DNA of 64,000 bases from Paraburkholderia guartelaensis (GTDB lineage Bacteria > Pseudomonadota > Gammaproteobacteria > Burkholderiales > Burkholderiaceae). The first letter of the stretch is position 1. Each line of letters starts with the position of its first letter. The position numbers were made by a program, and so were the translations under genes. Positions 45,290 to 53,234 of this stretch are shown here, piece by piece. A model generated the notes under the pieces. That model was not told where the DNA came from. It ran no database searches and saw nothing but the letters and a program-made list of their open reading frames with translations. Where the stretch lies: assembly GCF_004353905.1 (NCBI RefSeq), contig NZ_SMOD01000023.1, positions 62,001-126,000 on the forward strand, given 5' to 3'.

Positions 45290-45613
45290 TTAGGGCTTGT
45301 TCTTGAAGGTATCGAGAATCCGGCGGAGTTGCTCTTTAGCCTGCGGGTCTAGGGTTTTATAGTTGCGAAAGAACGCCTCGTCGCGATGGCGCTCCTCGGG
45401 TTCCCGCACGTCTTCCTCAATGAAATAACTTGCTGAGACGCCGAGCACGTCGGCCAGTTTTGTCAGCTTCTCGGCGGATGGCCGTTGGGATTCCCGGTTT
45501 TCGAGTTCCCATACGTAGCTCTTACTCATGCCTGCCAGTTCGGCAAGCTTTTCGAGCGTAAGCCCTTTCTCCTTTCTCAACTCACGTAGCTTGGCACCAA
45601 GCCTGGTCGCCAT
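45290..45613 (-). CDS. Xre-family HTH transcriptional regulator
   Basis: 107 residues from the ATG at 45613 (AGGAG eight bases ahead). Helix-turn-helix of the Cro/C1 type is in residues ~5-60 (LRELRKEKGLTLEKLAELAGMSKSYVWELENRESQRPS in pieces), with a short acidic C-terminal part (EEDVREPEERHRDE) that could be the ImmA cleavage region. It is divergent from the metallo-beta-lactamase gene and may repress that module and itself through the repeated site between them. Confidence 0.9.
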   Translation of the reverse strand: MATRLGAKLRELRKEKGLTLEKLAELAGMSKSYVWELENRESQRPSAEKLTKLADVLGVSASYFIEEDVREPEERHRDEAFFRNYKTLDPQAKEQLRRILDTFKNKP

Positions 45614-45657
45614 GTCGAACTCCTGGACGATGTTACTCGCAGCATAGAGTATCACGA

Positions 45658-45730
45658 TTCCGAACTTTTTTGTTGACAACCGAGAATCGCGAGATTAGAT
45701 TATTCGTGAGTTCGCTGTTCCGAACTTTTT
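45658..45730. promoter_or_regulatory. Repeated operator candidate between xre and the MBL gene
   Basis: The 13-mer TTCCGAACTTTTT occurs twice (45658-45670 and 45718-45730) in the same orientation, exactly 60 bases apart. The first copy lies about 45 bases upstream of the xre start; the second lies about 120 bases upstream of the MBL gene. A TTGACA-like -35 (TTGACAACC) overlaps the right edge of the first copy. This is a natural binding site for the Xre protein and could control both directions. Confidence 0.6.
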
Positions 45731-45850
45731 CTGACGAACTTGCGGTATGTGTTCTGGCGAGTTGCAGGAAATCCGGTGCGAGCTTGGGGCCGTCTCCGGC
45801 CGAAATTCAACCGCACGCTGGCCGTCAATGCGGCCCATGTAAGGACAAGT

Positions 45851-47005
45851 ATGGCACCGGAAATCACTTTCTTCCCCGTCGGCAACGGGGATATGACCCT
45901 TATCAAACTCGAGAGCGGTCGAACTATTCTCATCGACACGAACATCCGTGAGCCGGGCGATGGCGTTCGAGATGTCGCGAAGGACCTGCGCGGCGAACTG
46001 AAAAAGGACGAAGGGGGACGCCCCTACGTTGACGTGATGGTACTCAGCCACCCCGACGAGGACCACTGTCGCGGGTTGGAGGCCGAATTTCACCTGGGAG
46101 CGCTGTCGGACTACTGCGACGACGCCACGCCGAAGAAAATCGTCATCCGCGAGATGTGGTCGTCGCCGCTCATTTTCCGTCGGGCGAGCAAGACCCACAA
46201 ACTGTCCGCTGACGCCAAGGCGTGGAACCGGGAAGCAAAGCGTCGGGTCGAGCTGTTCCGCGAGAACGGCATCGGCGCGGATGGCGACCGGGTCCTCGTG
46301 CTCGGCGAAGACAAGGATGGCAAGACCGACGACCTCGGCGACGTCCTCGTCAAGGAAGGCGAGACCATCCGCGCGGTATGCGGGGTGCGCCAGAACAATT
46401 TCCGCGCGCTGCTGCTTGCGCCGTTGCTCGCCGACGATGATGAAGAAGACGAGGTTCTGAGCAAGAACGAGTCAAGTGTCATCGTGAACTACGCGATTGG
46501 GGCGGGTAACAACCCGGATGCGGTGAAGTTTCTTTCAGGCGGGGACGCTGAAGTGGCCATCTGGGAGCGGCAGTGGGCGCGGCACAAGGACAACCCCGCG
46601 CCGCTCGAGTACAACCTCCTGTCGACGCCGCATCATTGCTCCTGGCGTTCGCTGTCCTCGGACAGCTGGAGCGATTTGCGCCGTAAGGCAAAGGTGAATC
46701 CGGATGCGCGCGCAGCGCTGAGTCAGGCACTCCCGGGCGCGACTATCGTCGCGAGCTCGAACGTAATCAAGGACGATGATGTTGACCCGCCTTGCATCCG
46801 GGCCAAGGAGGAGTATGACGCCATCGCCAGGGACGCGCGGGGGGAATTCTGGAACACGTCGACGTACCTCTCCGAGGACAATCAGCAGCCGCTGAAGTTT
46901 GAAGTGTCGGAAGGTGGACTCAAGCGAGTGAAGAAGCGTGCCGACCCCGCAACAACTGCTGCTTCAAGTGCCGGTCTCGGAAAGCAACCCCTGATGCATG
47001 GTTAA
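45851..47005 (+). CDS. Metallo-beta-lactamase-fold protein (ComEC/Rec2-like group)
   Basis: 384 residues from the ATG at 45851 (AAGGA upstream). The opening FFPVGNGDMTLIKL (VGxGD motif) and the zinc-binding SHPDEDHCRG (H67-x-D69-x-D71-H72) place it in the ComEC-like MBL group, which includes nucleases and small-molecule hydrolases. A later STPHHCSWRS segment supplies further ligands. It directly precedes, with a 12-base gap, the E2-E1-JAB gene, an association reported for predicted prokaryotic ubiquitin-like systems. It is the best candidate effector of module B. Confidence 0.85.
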   Translation: MAPEITFFPVGNGDMTLIKLESGRTILIDTNIREPGDGVRDVAKDLRGELKKDEGGRPYVDVMVLSHPDEDHCRGLEAEFHLGALSDYCDDATPKKIVIREMWSSPLIFRRASKTHKLSADAKAWNREAKRRVELFRENGIGADGDRVLVLGEDKDGKTDDLGDVLVKEGETIRAVCGVRQNNFRALLLAPLLADDDEEDEVLSKNESSVIVNYAIGAGNNPDAVKFLSGGDAEVAIWERQWARHKDNPAPLEYNLLSTPHHCSWRSLSSDSWSDLRRKAKVNPDARAALSQALPGATIVASSNVIKDDDVDPPCIRAKEEYDAIARDARGEFWNTSTYLSEDNQQPLKFEVSEGGLKRVKKRADPATTAASSAGLGKQPLMHG

Positions 47006-47017
47006 GAGGGCGCTCGC

Positions 47018-49246
47018 GTGGGTCTGAGTTCTTCGATACAAGATGCGCTGAAAAAACTGAAGGCGCATCCATCGGTCACGCAGGTGACCGTCATCGAGCT
47101 GCCAGGAGGTGACGCGATTGCATCGGCGGATTTCGATACGAACCTTGCGTCGACCTGGCGCGCGGCAGGCATAAGCCCGACCGGTGTTCGCGCAACGGAA
47201 ACGGTGGAGTATTACTTTCCACCCGACTACCCGTATCGGGCACCACGCCCAACGTTGCGACCGGATTTCAACGCTACGCTTCCGCACATTAATCCGCATC
47301 AGTCGGGAGAGCGCGTGCCGCCATGCGTCGTGTATGGCAGCGCACTGGAGGTGATGCATAACGACGGCGTTGAGCGACTTTTCGACCAAATGGCGCTGTG
47401 GCTTGAGCATGCCGCCGAGAACAAGCTTATCGACTATGCGCAGGGGTGGGAGCCCATGCGGCGAGACCAATGCGACGACATGCTGGAGGCCGACCCCGAT
47501 GGACTGGCGGGTGATGCAGTATTGGGTAGTGTGAAGGTCTATCCGGCGATTATTGCGTGGTCGCGAGAGACGGGTGCTTCGTATGGGCGTAATCGTCGCA
47601 AGGCACGTTCCGCCCTAAGCGGCAAGGAGTTTTCAAAGCTATGTGCCGGCGTACGGCAGGAAGGAGACGTCCTGATTGCCGAGACCCTGCTCGCTGTTTG
47701 CTGGCCGGTGCCGGAAGGCAAGGCCGGGCCGCGTATCGTCGATAGCTACCAGCCGGACACTGTGCGCTCGTACGCTGACCTGCGTCAACTGGCAGAGCAG
47801 GTGGGTTGCGAACAGGCGCTGTCAAGATTTAGCGCGAACATTGATACTGTGGCCAGTGCGGTGGCCAAAACCAACGCGCTCCCTATCTACATCGCCCTTG
47901 CTGTTCGCCGCCCCGTTCGACTCATTGGTCTGTCGACGGATTACGAGTTTCTGGTCTACCGCATCGACGTAAGTCCGCCCAAAGGGCTGACAGCAGCGAA
48001 TGAAAAGTTAGTTTCGCCGGTGCTGATTGCCGCCTCGATGTCATCGGCGCTTCTACATCGCACTTCGGGTATCGATGACAATACCTCGCGCATTCAGCTC
48101 GGGTTTGTCGGGTGCGGGAGCCTTGGCTCGAAAATCGCCGTTCACGTTGCAAGGGCTGGATACTCGCCAGCACTGCTCGTTGATAACGACCGGTTCTCGC
48201 CGCACAACGCGGCACGTCACGCGTTGTACCCGTCGCAGTTCGGGCGCGTGGAGAGCAAAAGTCGGCTGTTGGCGAACGAGATTGCCTCTTTCTCTGGAGG
48301 TCGAACGCCGCCCATATATGAAAAAAGCGTCCTGACGCTGCCCTACGACGACAAACAGTTCGCGCCGTTTTTGTCGAGTCGCGACTCAGTATTGCTCAAC
48401 ACTACGGGGTCTCCGTCCGTACGACATTTCCTTGCCGCCACGCCCATCACCGCGCGCATCATGGAGGCGTGCCTACTGAATCTCGGCAGCGCGGGTTTGC
48501 TCACGCTGGAAGGTGAATACCGAAACCCGTCGACGACAGACCTGATGGCGCGCGTATTCGAACGTTTGCGGCAGGCGGGGATTCTCAGGGCACCCGCGTC
48601 AGAGCATTTGAGCATGGTTGGCGTCGGGGTCGGCTGCAATTCCGTGACGCTGCCTATGACCGACGCGAATATTTCCCTCATTGCAGCCGGTGTTGGGCAG
48701 GCTACCCTGCAGCTATATCCTACTGGCTTGTCCGAAGCCGGGATGCTGGCTGTCGCACGACTGAGCACGGACGGCATGTCAGTCGACTGGCAGCATGAGG
48801 CGGTTGGAAAAACACACGTTGCGCTGGTGGAGCCCGACGATGGCTGGAGCGTCCGTGTATTGGATGAAGCGCATCGCAAGATGTGTGCGGATGTCGCGGC
48901 TCACCCGGCGGTCGAGACAGGCGGCGTTATCGTAGGGCGTGTATCGATGCCGCTGCGTGAAATAACCATCGTGGACGTCCTCGATGCGCCACCTGACAGC
49001 AAGCGCACTGCATCGGCGTTTGTTCTTGGAACAAAGGGTATGGCTGAGCGTGTCCATGTGTATAACGAAACCGGCCAAGGTGTTCTCTGGTGTCTCGGAA
49101 CATGGCACAGTCATCTGATGCCCGCTGGTCCATCTGCAGTGGATATTGCGACGGCAAAAACGCTCGAAGGCACCATCGCTGGTGCAGCTGTCCTGGTTAT
49201 TCATCGGCCAGATGGATATTCGGCGATTGTCCGTGACGGATATTGA
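47018..49246 (+). CDS. E2-E1-JAB triple-domain ubiquitin-like conjugation/deconjugation protein
   Basis: 742 residues from a GTG. An N-terminal E2-like fold (1-~150) has YYFPPDYPYRAPRP, then LPHINPHQSG and the candidate catalytic Cys103 (PPCVVYG). A middle region (~160-350) is unrecognised. The E1/ThiF adenylating domain (~355-590) has the loop GFVGCGSLGSKIA, Asp389, NAARHAL (Arg400) and Lys414. The C-terminal JAB/JAMM peptidase (~605-742) has E633 (ETGGVIVG) and WHSHLMPAGPSAVD (H697, H699, S706, D709). All active sites look intact. The chain can in principle activate, transfer and remove a modifier. Related type II CBASS and Bil systems split these activities between proteins. Confidence 0.9.
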   Translation: MGLSSSIQDALKKLKAHPSVTQVTVIELPGGDAIASADFDTNLASTWRAAGISPTGVRATETVEYYFPPDYPYRAPRPTLRPDFNATLPHINPHQSGERVPPCVVYGSALEVMHNDGVERLFDQMALWLEHAAENKLIDYAQGWEPMRRDQCDDMLEADPDGLAGDAVLGSVKVYPAIIAWSRETGASYGRNRRKARSALSGKEFSKLCAGVRQEGDVLIAETLLAVCWPVPEGKAGPRIVDSYQPDTVRSYADLRQLAEQVGCEQALSRFSANIDTVASAVAKTNALPIYIALAVRRPVRLIGLSTDYEFLVYRIDVSPPKGLTAANEKLVSPVLIAASMSSALLHRTSGIDDNTSRIQLGFVGCGSLGSKIAVHVARAGYSPALLVDNDRFSPHNAARHALYPSQFGRVESKSRLLANEIASFSGGRTPPIYEKSVLTLPYDDKQFAPFLSSRDSVLLNTTGSPSVRHFLAATPITARIMEACLLNLGSAGLLTLEGEYRNPSTTDLMARVFERLRQAGILRAPASEHLSMVGVGVGCNSVTLPMTDANISLIAAGVGQATLQLYPTGLSEAGMLAVARLSTDGMSVDWQHEAVGKTHVALVEPDDGWSVRVLDEAHRKMCADVAAHPAVETGGVIVGRVSMPLREITIVDVLDAPPDSKRTASAFVLGTKGMAERVHVYNETGQGVLWCLGTWHSHLMPAGPSAVDIATAKTLEGTIAGAAVLVIHRPDGYSAIVRDGY

Positions 49247-49259
49247 AACGGGAGTGAGC

Positions 49260-50072
49260 ATGGTGTGGGGCGGACAGATTCTCTTTGATGCGTATGACCG
49301 GAAGGCCAGACTCGCACCTTCGATGCTTGCAGTGACCCCCTTGCTGACGAGTGCGATTTTCGGTTTCGAAAATACAGCCGTCTTGGAGCGCGTGGCGACA
49401 CTGCTCGTTGCCGTTGGTGGCCTGTGGTTGCTCGCGGACATGAGTCGGGGGCTCGGTCGTATGAAGCAGCAAGCGTTGTTCGCGCGTTGGGGCGGCACAC
49501 CGAGCGTTCAGTTGCTGCGTCATTCGAACCCAGCGATTGACCCGCACACGAAGGCGCGTTATCACGCGTGCCTGCGAGCGAAGGCCAAGGTGACGCTTCC
49601 GACGGCGGGAGAAGAAACGTCTAACCCGGGTGACGCAGATGCGCGTTACGATTCCGCGCTTCAGTGGCTCCTGCAACACACCCGCGACAAGAAGCGGTTC
49701 GCGTTGCTTGGTGCGGAAAATGCGACATATGGGTTTCGACGTAACGGCTACGGCATTCGTTGGCTGGGGCTTGCAGTCTGCGTGCTCACCGCAGGCTGGT
49801 CTGCCGGCGTGTCGTACTTCCATTCAGACCTTCCTTTCCGGGTGGCAATAGCACAACCCGGCACGGTCGTTCAACTCGTTTTAACCGCCATGTTGTCCCT
49901 CGTTTGGCTTTTCTACTTTCGAGAAAAAATGGTACGTGATGCCGCGTTTGCATACGCACGCGAATTGATTCGATGTTGCGAAGTCATTGCGGTACCAGTA
50001 CATAGTCGAAAACCGAAGTCGACAGAGAGCGCTTCGAAGTCCGGCGCGGCGACCAAAGGTCCGGCACCCTGA
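49260..50072 (+). CDS. Conserved membrane protein of the E2-E1-JAB module
   Basis: 270 residues from the ATG at 49260 (GGGAG upstream, 13 bases after the preceding stop). Two N-terminal hydrophobic helices (~residues 18-60) and two C-terminal ones (~178-235) flank a cytosolic domain with ARWGGTPSVQLLRHSNPAID, TKARYHACLRAK and YDSALQWLLQHTRDKKRFALLGAENATYGFRRNGYG (in parts). I recall similar proteins beside other defence genes, but no function. It could be a pore or membrane-damaging effector, or a membrane anchor. The C-terminal tail is Ser/Lys-rich. Confidence 0.72.
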   Translation: MVWGGQILFDAYDRKARLAPSMLAVTPLLTSAIFGFENTAVLERVATLLVAVGGLWLLADMSRGLGRMKQQALFARWGGTPSVQLLRHSNPAIDPHTKARYHACLRAKAKVTLPTAGEETSNPGDADARYDSALQWLLQHTRDKKRFALLGAENATYGFRRNGYGIRWLGLAVCVLTAGWSAGVSYFHSDLPFRVAIAQPGTVVQLVLTAMLSLVWLFYFREKMVRDAAFAYARELIRCCEVIAVPVHSRKPKSTESASKSGAATKGPAP

Positions 50073-50211
50073 TGCTAACGTGCAGCGAACGCTCGCGTCG
50101 ATTGCCGCGATTTGCTCCAACTGTACGGCAAGTCATGGACATCTGCCGTCCGTAAAATGTACAGAACAAGCCGTCGATTTTTTCGTCAACCATTCGCAAT
50201 GAGGTATATCG

Positions 50212-50799
50212 ATGCCGTCGGTCGTTCCCCTTCTTAATCTCGCCACAAACTACCTTTCCAGCGATTGGTTGCAGGCCTTCTTCGCTATCTTTCTGCTTAT
50301 CCAGCTTGCAGTTCAGATTGACAAGGCGCACCGAGCTTTGAGCGCTTCCGGAAAGCAATGGAAGAAGACCGGGCGGGCGGTAATGGCCCTCGCGAAGCAC
50401 GTGGAGATTTCAGTCAATCGCATGATGGGGTATCAGGAAAACCGTCCGCCGCGTCCCGCCATCGATGCGACACTGTTAGCTGGAGACGTCCTGCTGTACT
50501 GGATGTTCTCAGCTTGGATGTTCGCGGAGGGTACGGTAATCATGCTTCTGGTCATCATGAAGCGCCCCCACGAAGTCAAGCTGGTAGCTATGTCTGTTGT
50601 GGCCACACTGGTTCTCTATGTTTTCGCCGCTATTTACCGCAACATGGGTTCAAAAAAGTGTCGTGCTCTGACGAGCCTGTTTAAGGAAAACGCGGGGGAC
50701 CGGCGCTGCCAGGTGTTCATGACGGTCAGCATTGCCGCGTGTGCATTTGCGCTTGCTGCCATTGAATACCTGGCGTGGCCGTACATCAATGGCATGTGA
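50212..50799 (+). CDS. Four-helix membrane protein, unknown
   Basis: 195 residues. Hydrophobic segments lie at about 15-35, 85-115, 120-145 and 165-190, with a basic cytosolic loop (HRALSASGKQWKKTGRAVM) between the first and second. GAGGT precedes the ATG. It lies on the same strand as the MBL/E2-E1-JAB genes, after a 139-base gap. Small four-helix proteins of this layout are proposed pore-forming effectors in conflict systems, but no family match is recognised here. Confidence 0.65.
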   Translation: MPSVVPLLNLATNYLSSDWLQAFFAIFLLIQLAVQIDKAHRALSASGKQWKKTGRAVMALAKHVEISVNRMMGYQENRPPRPAIDATLLAGDVLLYWMFSAWMFAEGTVIMLLVIMKRPHEVKLVAMSVVATLVLYVFAAIYRNMGSKKCRALTSLFKENAGDRRCQVFMTVSIAACAFALAAIEYLAWPYINGM

Positions 50800-50881
50800 A
50801 CGGAAGGCGCGCAATGTGAAACAACTCGAGACCTGCCCCTTAACGATTCAAGGAGACCGCATCTCTCGTCGGACTTGCTCC

Positions 50882-50954
50882 GCCGGCGCGGCGGTTCGCC
50901 GCGCCGGCCTTGGCCGCCCACAGACGAACTCGCTTCGCTGTACCCGAGTACTCG
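50882..50954 (+). other. Perfect 12-bp hairpin and nearby palindrome upstream of the unknown gene
   Basis: GCCGGCGCGGCG - GTT - CGCCGCGCCGGC (50882-50908) is an uninterrupted 12-bp stem with a 3-base loop and no T-run. Forty bases on is the palindrome CGAGTACTCG (50945-50954). The space is short for a promoter plus structured leader, so it could be a 5' UTR element or mobile-DNA scar. No known RNA family recognised. Confidence 0.5.
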
Positions 50955-50985
50955 CTCATGTTCCCACTCCAAAATGGAGGATGCT

Positions 50986-51672
50986 TTGACAACAGAATTC
51001 AACTTCAAGGGCCTGCATCCGGCCTTCTTGGAAGCGGTAAATCGGCACGAACCTTCCATTGCCTTTGCGCTGGCGGAAGGTAGAGGGAAGTTCGTCTTTC
51101 TGCTGTTCATGACGACAGACTCGTCGGGGCGAATCGTATGGGGAGACCTTGAGCTTTTCATACTTCTCGCCCGTACCCAGAAGATGCTGCAATTCAAGCT
51201 GTTGGGAAATCATAAAAAAGCGGGCGACTTCAAGATTCGTTTGACCGAGGACGACGAGGAAGCCATTCGAGCGGAACTTGGTTTAGGCCAAGCTGCGGGT
51301 GGTCCAGCTTTTGCCCTTCTCGACTTCTTGGCAAAGTTGAACGGGATGATTCCAGCTTCCATTCCTCTGGAAGCAAAGGTGGCAGCAATCAACGACGAGA
51401 AGACGGCTATCGAAGCCCACTGCAAGACCTACCTCGACGATGCCAGCAAGGTCTATCTCCTTGGGGTACGGCGCTTACCGGACGGTATGCGGCCGCGAGA
51501 GGAGACGCTACGGAAGCTTTACATGCTCGATGCAGAGCCGGCTGCCATTGCTTCGCTTATCCGGAACCTGAAGAGGATACGCTGGACCACCTCTTGGACG
51601 GCAGCGAAGCCAGTGACAGATAAGTTTGCTGAAATCTTTGCCAAGGTTTCGGCCATTGGGACCAAGTCGTGA
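50986..51672 (+). CDS. Hypothetical protein following the E2-E1-JAB cluster
   Basis: 228 residues from a TTG with GGAGG five bases upstream (an ATG at 50974 is the alternative and lacks a site). The N-terminal half looks alpha/beta (FAFALAEGRGKFVFLLFMTTDSSGRIVWGDLELF-type strands, in pieces) with a possible nucleic-acid or ligand-binding role. The C-terminal half is helical and basic (LIRNLKRIRWTTSW). No family is recognised. It is on the same strand as module B but separated by the hairpin region. Confidence 0.7.
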   Translation: MTTEFNFKGLHPAFLEAVNRHEPSIAFALAEGRGKFVFLLFMTTDSSGRIVWGDLELFILLARTQKMLQFKLLGNHKKAGDFKIRLTEDDEEAIRAELGLGQAAGGPAFALLDFLAKLNGMIPASIPLEAKVAAINDEKTAIEAHCKTYLDDASKVYLLGVRRLPDGMRPREETLRKLYMLDAEPAAIASLIRNLKRIRWTTSWTAAKPVTDKFAEIFAKVSAIGTKS

Positions 51673-51876
51673 CGGGCTGCTCTTGCCAAACGTTGCATTG
51701 CTGCCGGTGGCGAGTCTCGGCTGGAGCGTACAACGAGCGTTTGCTGCTTGTGGCGTGTTGCGCGCGCACGGCGGCGGTGACCAGGCGAGAGCGCGCTTAA
51801 GTATTTATGGATGTTGTCGATAACAGATTGGGAGTTCTTCAAGCTCTCAAATCGATAACTTTACCGATGAGGCAAC

Positions 51877-52254
51877 ATGAAAGGATTGAACCGTCAAGCA
51901 ACGGGCATCGCCCTCGGCCTTTGCCGCGATGCATACGGTAACCTGCTCAGTGGTCAGGAAGCGCGGGCCTTTGGCTACCTGCGGAATGCCGTTCAGCTTC
52001 TGGCCGCGTTAGAGGAAAGCGCGGAGTCGAAAGGTGACATTCGCGCGGAGAAAGCCCTTGAAGCAGCGCTCAAAGAAGCACTCGAAGGCGCGGACAATCT
52101 TGAGCCGGCGTTTGACCACTCCTTGATGGCCGCTGCGCGCGCTAAATATGAGGCAATGGGGATTACGGCCAAGGGAGTGTTGCCGTCTATTGACCCCAAC
52201 GACCTCCCTGAGGACCATCCGCTCCGTCAAATCGTTGCAGACTTGACGAAGTAA
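51877..52254 (+). CDS. Small helical hypothetical protein
   Basis: 125 residues. The N-terminus is basic and the body strongly helical, with Ala/Glu-rich runs (AEKALEAALKEALEGADNLEP), then a Pro/Asp-rich tail (PSIDPNDLPEDHPLRQ). GAGGCAAC precedes the ATG weakly. No family recognised; the C-terminus lacks a di-glycine, so it is not an obvious ubiquitin-like partner. Confidence 0.55.
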   Translation: MKGLNRQATGIALGLCRDAYGNLLSGQEARAFGYLRNAVQLLAALEESAESKGDIRAEKALEAALKEALEGADNLEPAFDHSLMAAARAKYEAMGITAKGVLPSIDPNDLPEDHPLRQIVADLTK

Positions 52255-52321
52255 GTCGCCGCTCCAGCCGTCCCTTGTATGAAACTTGACCAGGAGACTA
52301 GCCTGGGAGGTCGGCCAGCCT

Positions 52322-52350
52322 GAAAAAAGACGGCCACCCGAGGGTGGCCG
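52322..52350 (-). terminator. Rho-independent terminator for the minus-strand ssb unit
   Basis: The stem CGGCCACCC/GGGTGGCCG (9 bp, 2-base loop) is followed on the minus strand by TCTTTTTTC. Confidence 0.82.
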
Positions 52351-52393
52351 AATCAGTCGACGGTTCGTGAAACTGCCGGCGACGATGATGCCG

Positions 52394-52567
52394 TCACGCG
52401 TCACCGAAGAGTTCCGTCAGCCCCTCCCAGTCGCGGGAGTGGACCAGTTCCTCGACCAGTTGGAGAACTGCCAGCAGGTCCCGGCGACTCCATCCTTTGA
52501 GCGCACGGCGAACTTGACCTGTCGGCGAGCGCCTGTCTGGTTCAACTTTGGATTTACCTCGTCGCAC
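52394..52567 (-). CDS. Short basic/helical protein downstream of ssb (57 residues)
   Basis: Frame read by hand on the minus strand from a GTG at 52567 to TGA at 52394. A basic N-terminal part (RRGKSKVEPDRRSPTGQVRR) leads into an amphipathic helix (RRDLLAVLQLVEELVHSRD). It sits between the SSB-like gene (31 bases away) and the terminator, which supports a two-gene unit. The start signal is weak (AGGG). Confidence 0.42.
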   Translation of the reverse strand: MRRGKSKVEPDRRSPTGQVRRALKGWSRRDLLAVLQLVEELVHSRDWEGLTELFGDA

Positions 52568-52598
52568 GTCACAGCCCTAATGCAAGTGAAAACTGCGC

Positions 52599-52916
52599 TC
52601 AGGCCGAAACCGATTCCGCGCTGGCGGCGGCCGGCTTGGCAATCTTCGCGGCCTCGAACGCGAGAATTAGCAAAGTGCCGGTCGGTTTGCCCTCGCGCGA
52701 CAGGTAGAAGTCGGCTTTGAGCTTGCCAGTGACTTTCACAAAGTCCCCCTTGGACAGTGCGAGGTTCGCGTCCCGCATTACCCTGACGCTGTACCAGGTG
52801 GGCTCGCTGTCGACGCCGCGCTGGCTTTCGCACATTCTGAACTCGTAATATCCCTTTCCCGTCGTCTTGCTCTCTTTACGCACTGGAGGCGTAGCCACGT
52901 TACCAAATGCCTGCAT
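52599..52916 (-). CDS. Single-stranded DNA-binding-like (OB-fold) protein
   Basis: 105 residues from the ATG at 52916 (AGAGGA upstream). The OB-fold pattern is visible: GKGYYEFRMCE, TWYSVRVMRD, and LSKGDFVKVTGKLKADFYLSREGKPTGTLLILA (in parts), as in plasmid SSB-like proteins that cover lagging-strand or transferred DNA. It lacks the acidic SSB C-terminal tip (DDDIPF), ending Ala/Ser-rich, so it may not recruit host repair proteins. It belongs to the mobile-element replication set. Confidence 0.75.
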   Translation of the reverse strand: MQAFGNVATPPVRKESKTTGKGYYEFRMCESQRGVDSEPTWYSVRVMRDANLALSKGDFVKVTGKLKADFYLSREGKPTGTLLILAFEAAKIAKPAAASAESVSA

Positions 52917-52936
52917 TCTGATGTCCTCTGAAATTG

Positions 52937-53164
52937 ATGTCGCGACGGTGCGATTGCAGCGTCTATTTGTATAGCTACGTCGCGGACCGCAACGATGGCA
53001 GGCCATGGATGAAAAAGGCCTCGGAGGAAAGGCTGTTGGAGGAGGTGGGGGCTATGCCTTGGAGTACCGTCGGCTGTAGAGCCCAGATGGCGCGGCTGGC
53101 AAATCGATTTGCGAAGGCCAATCATGAAAAGCATGCGTGGTGCCTTGAGGGCTTTGACCGTTGA
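52937..53164 (+). CDS. Possible small hypothetical protein
   Basis: 75 residues (or 51 from the ATG at 53009). The part from VADRNDGRPWMKKASEERLLEEVG onwards looks protein-like, with a helical Lys/Glu segment and a C-terminal KANHEKHAWCLEGFDR. It is divergent from ssb. The ribosome-binding site is weak and no family is recognised. Confidence 0.35.
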   Translation: MSRRCDCSVYLYSYVADRNDGRPWMKKASEERLLEEVGAMPWSTVGCRAQMARLANRFAKANHEKHAWCLEGFDR

Positions 53165-53234
53165 ATCACGCGCTTGGCGCACAGAAGCCGTCACGCCGCG
53201 AGCTTTGCCGTGGGAGAGGACTGAGGCGGGGTGG

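Noticed and set aside
45851..50799. Canonical type II CBASS or Bil/BilABCD system
   Set aside because: No CD-NTase gene is visible for CBASS, and no ubiquitin-like BilA-type protein; the E2, E1 and JAB parts are fused in one chain.
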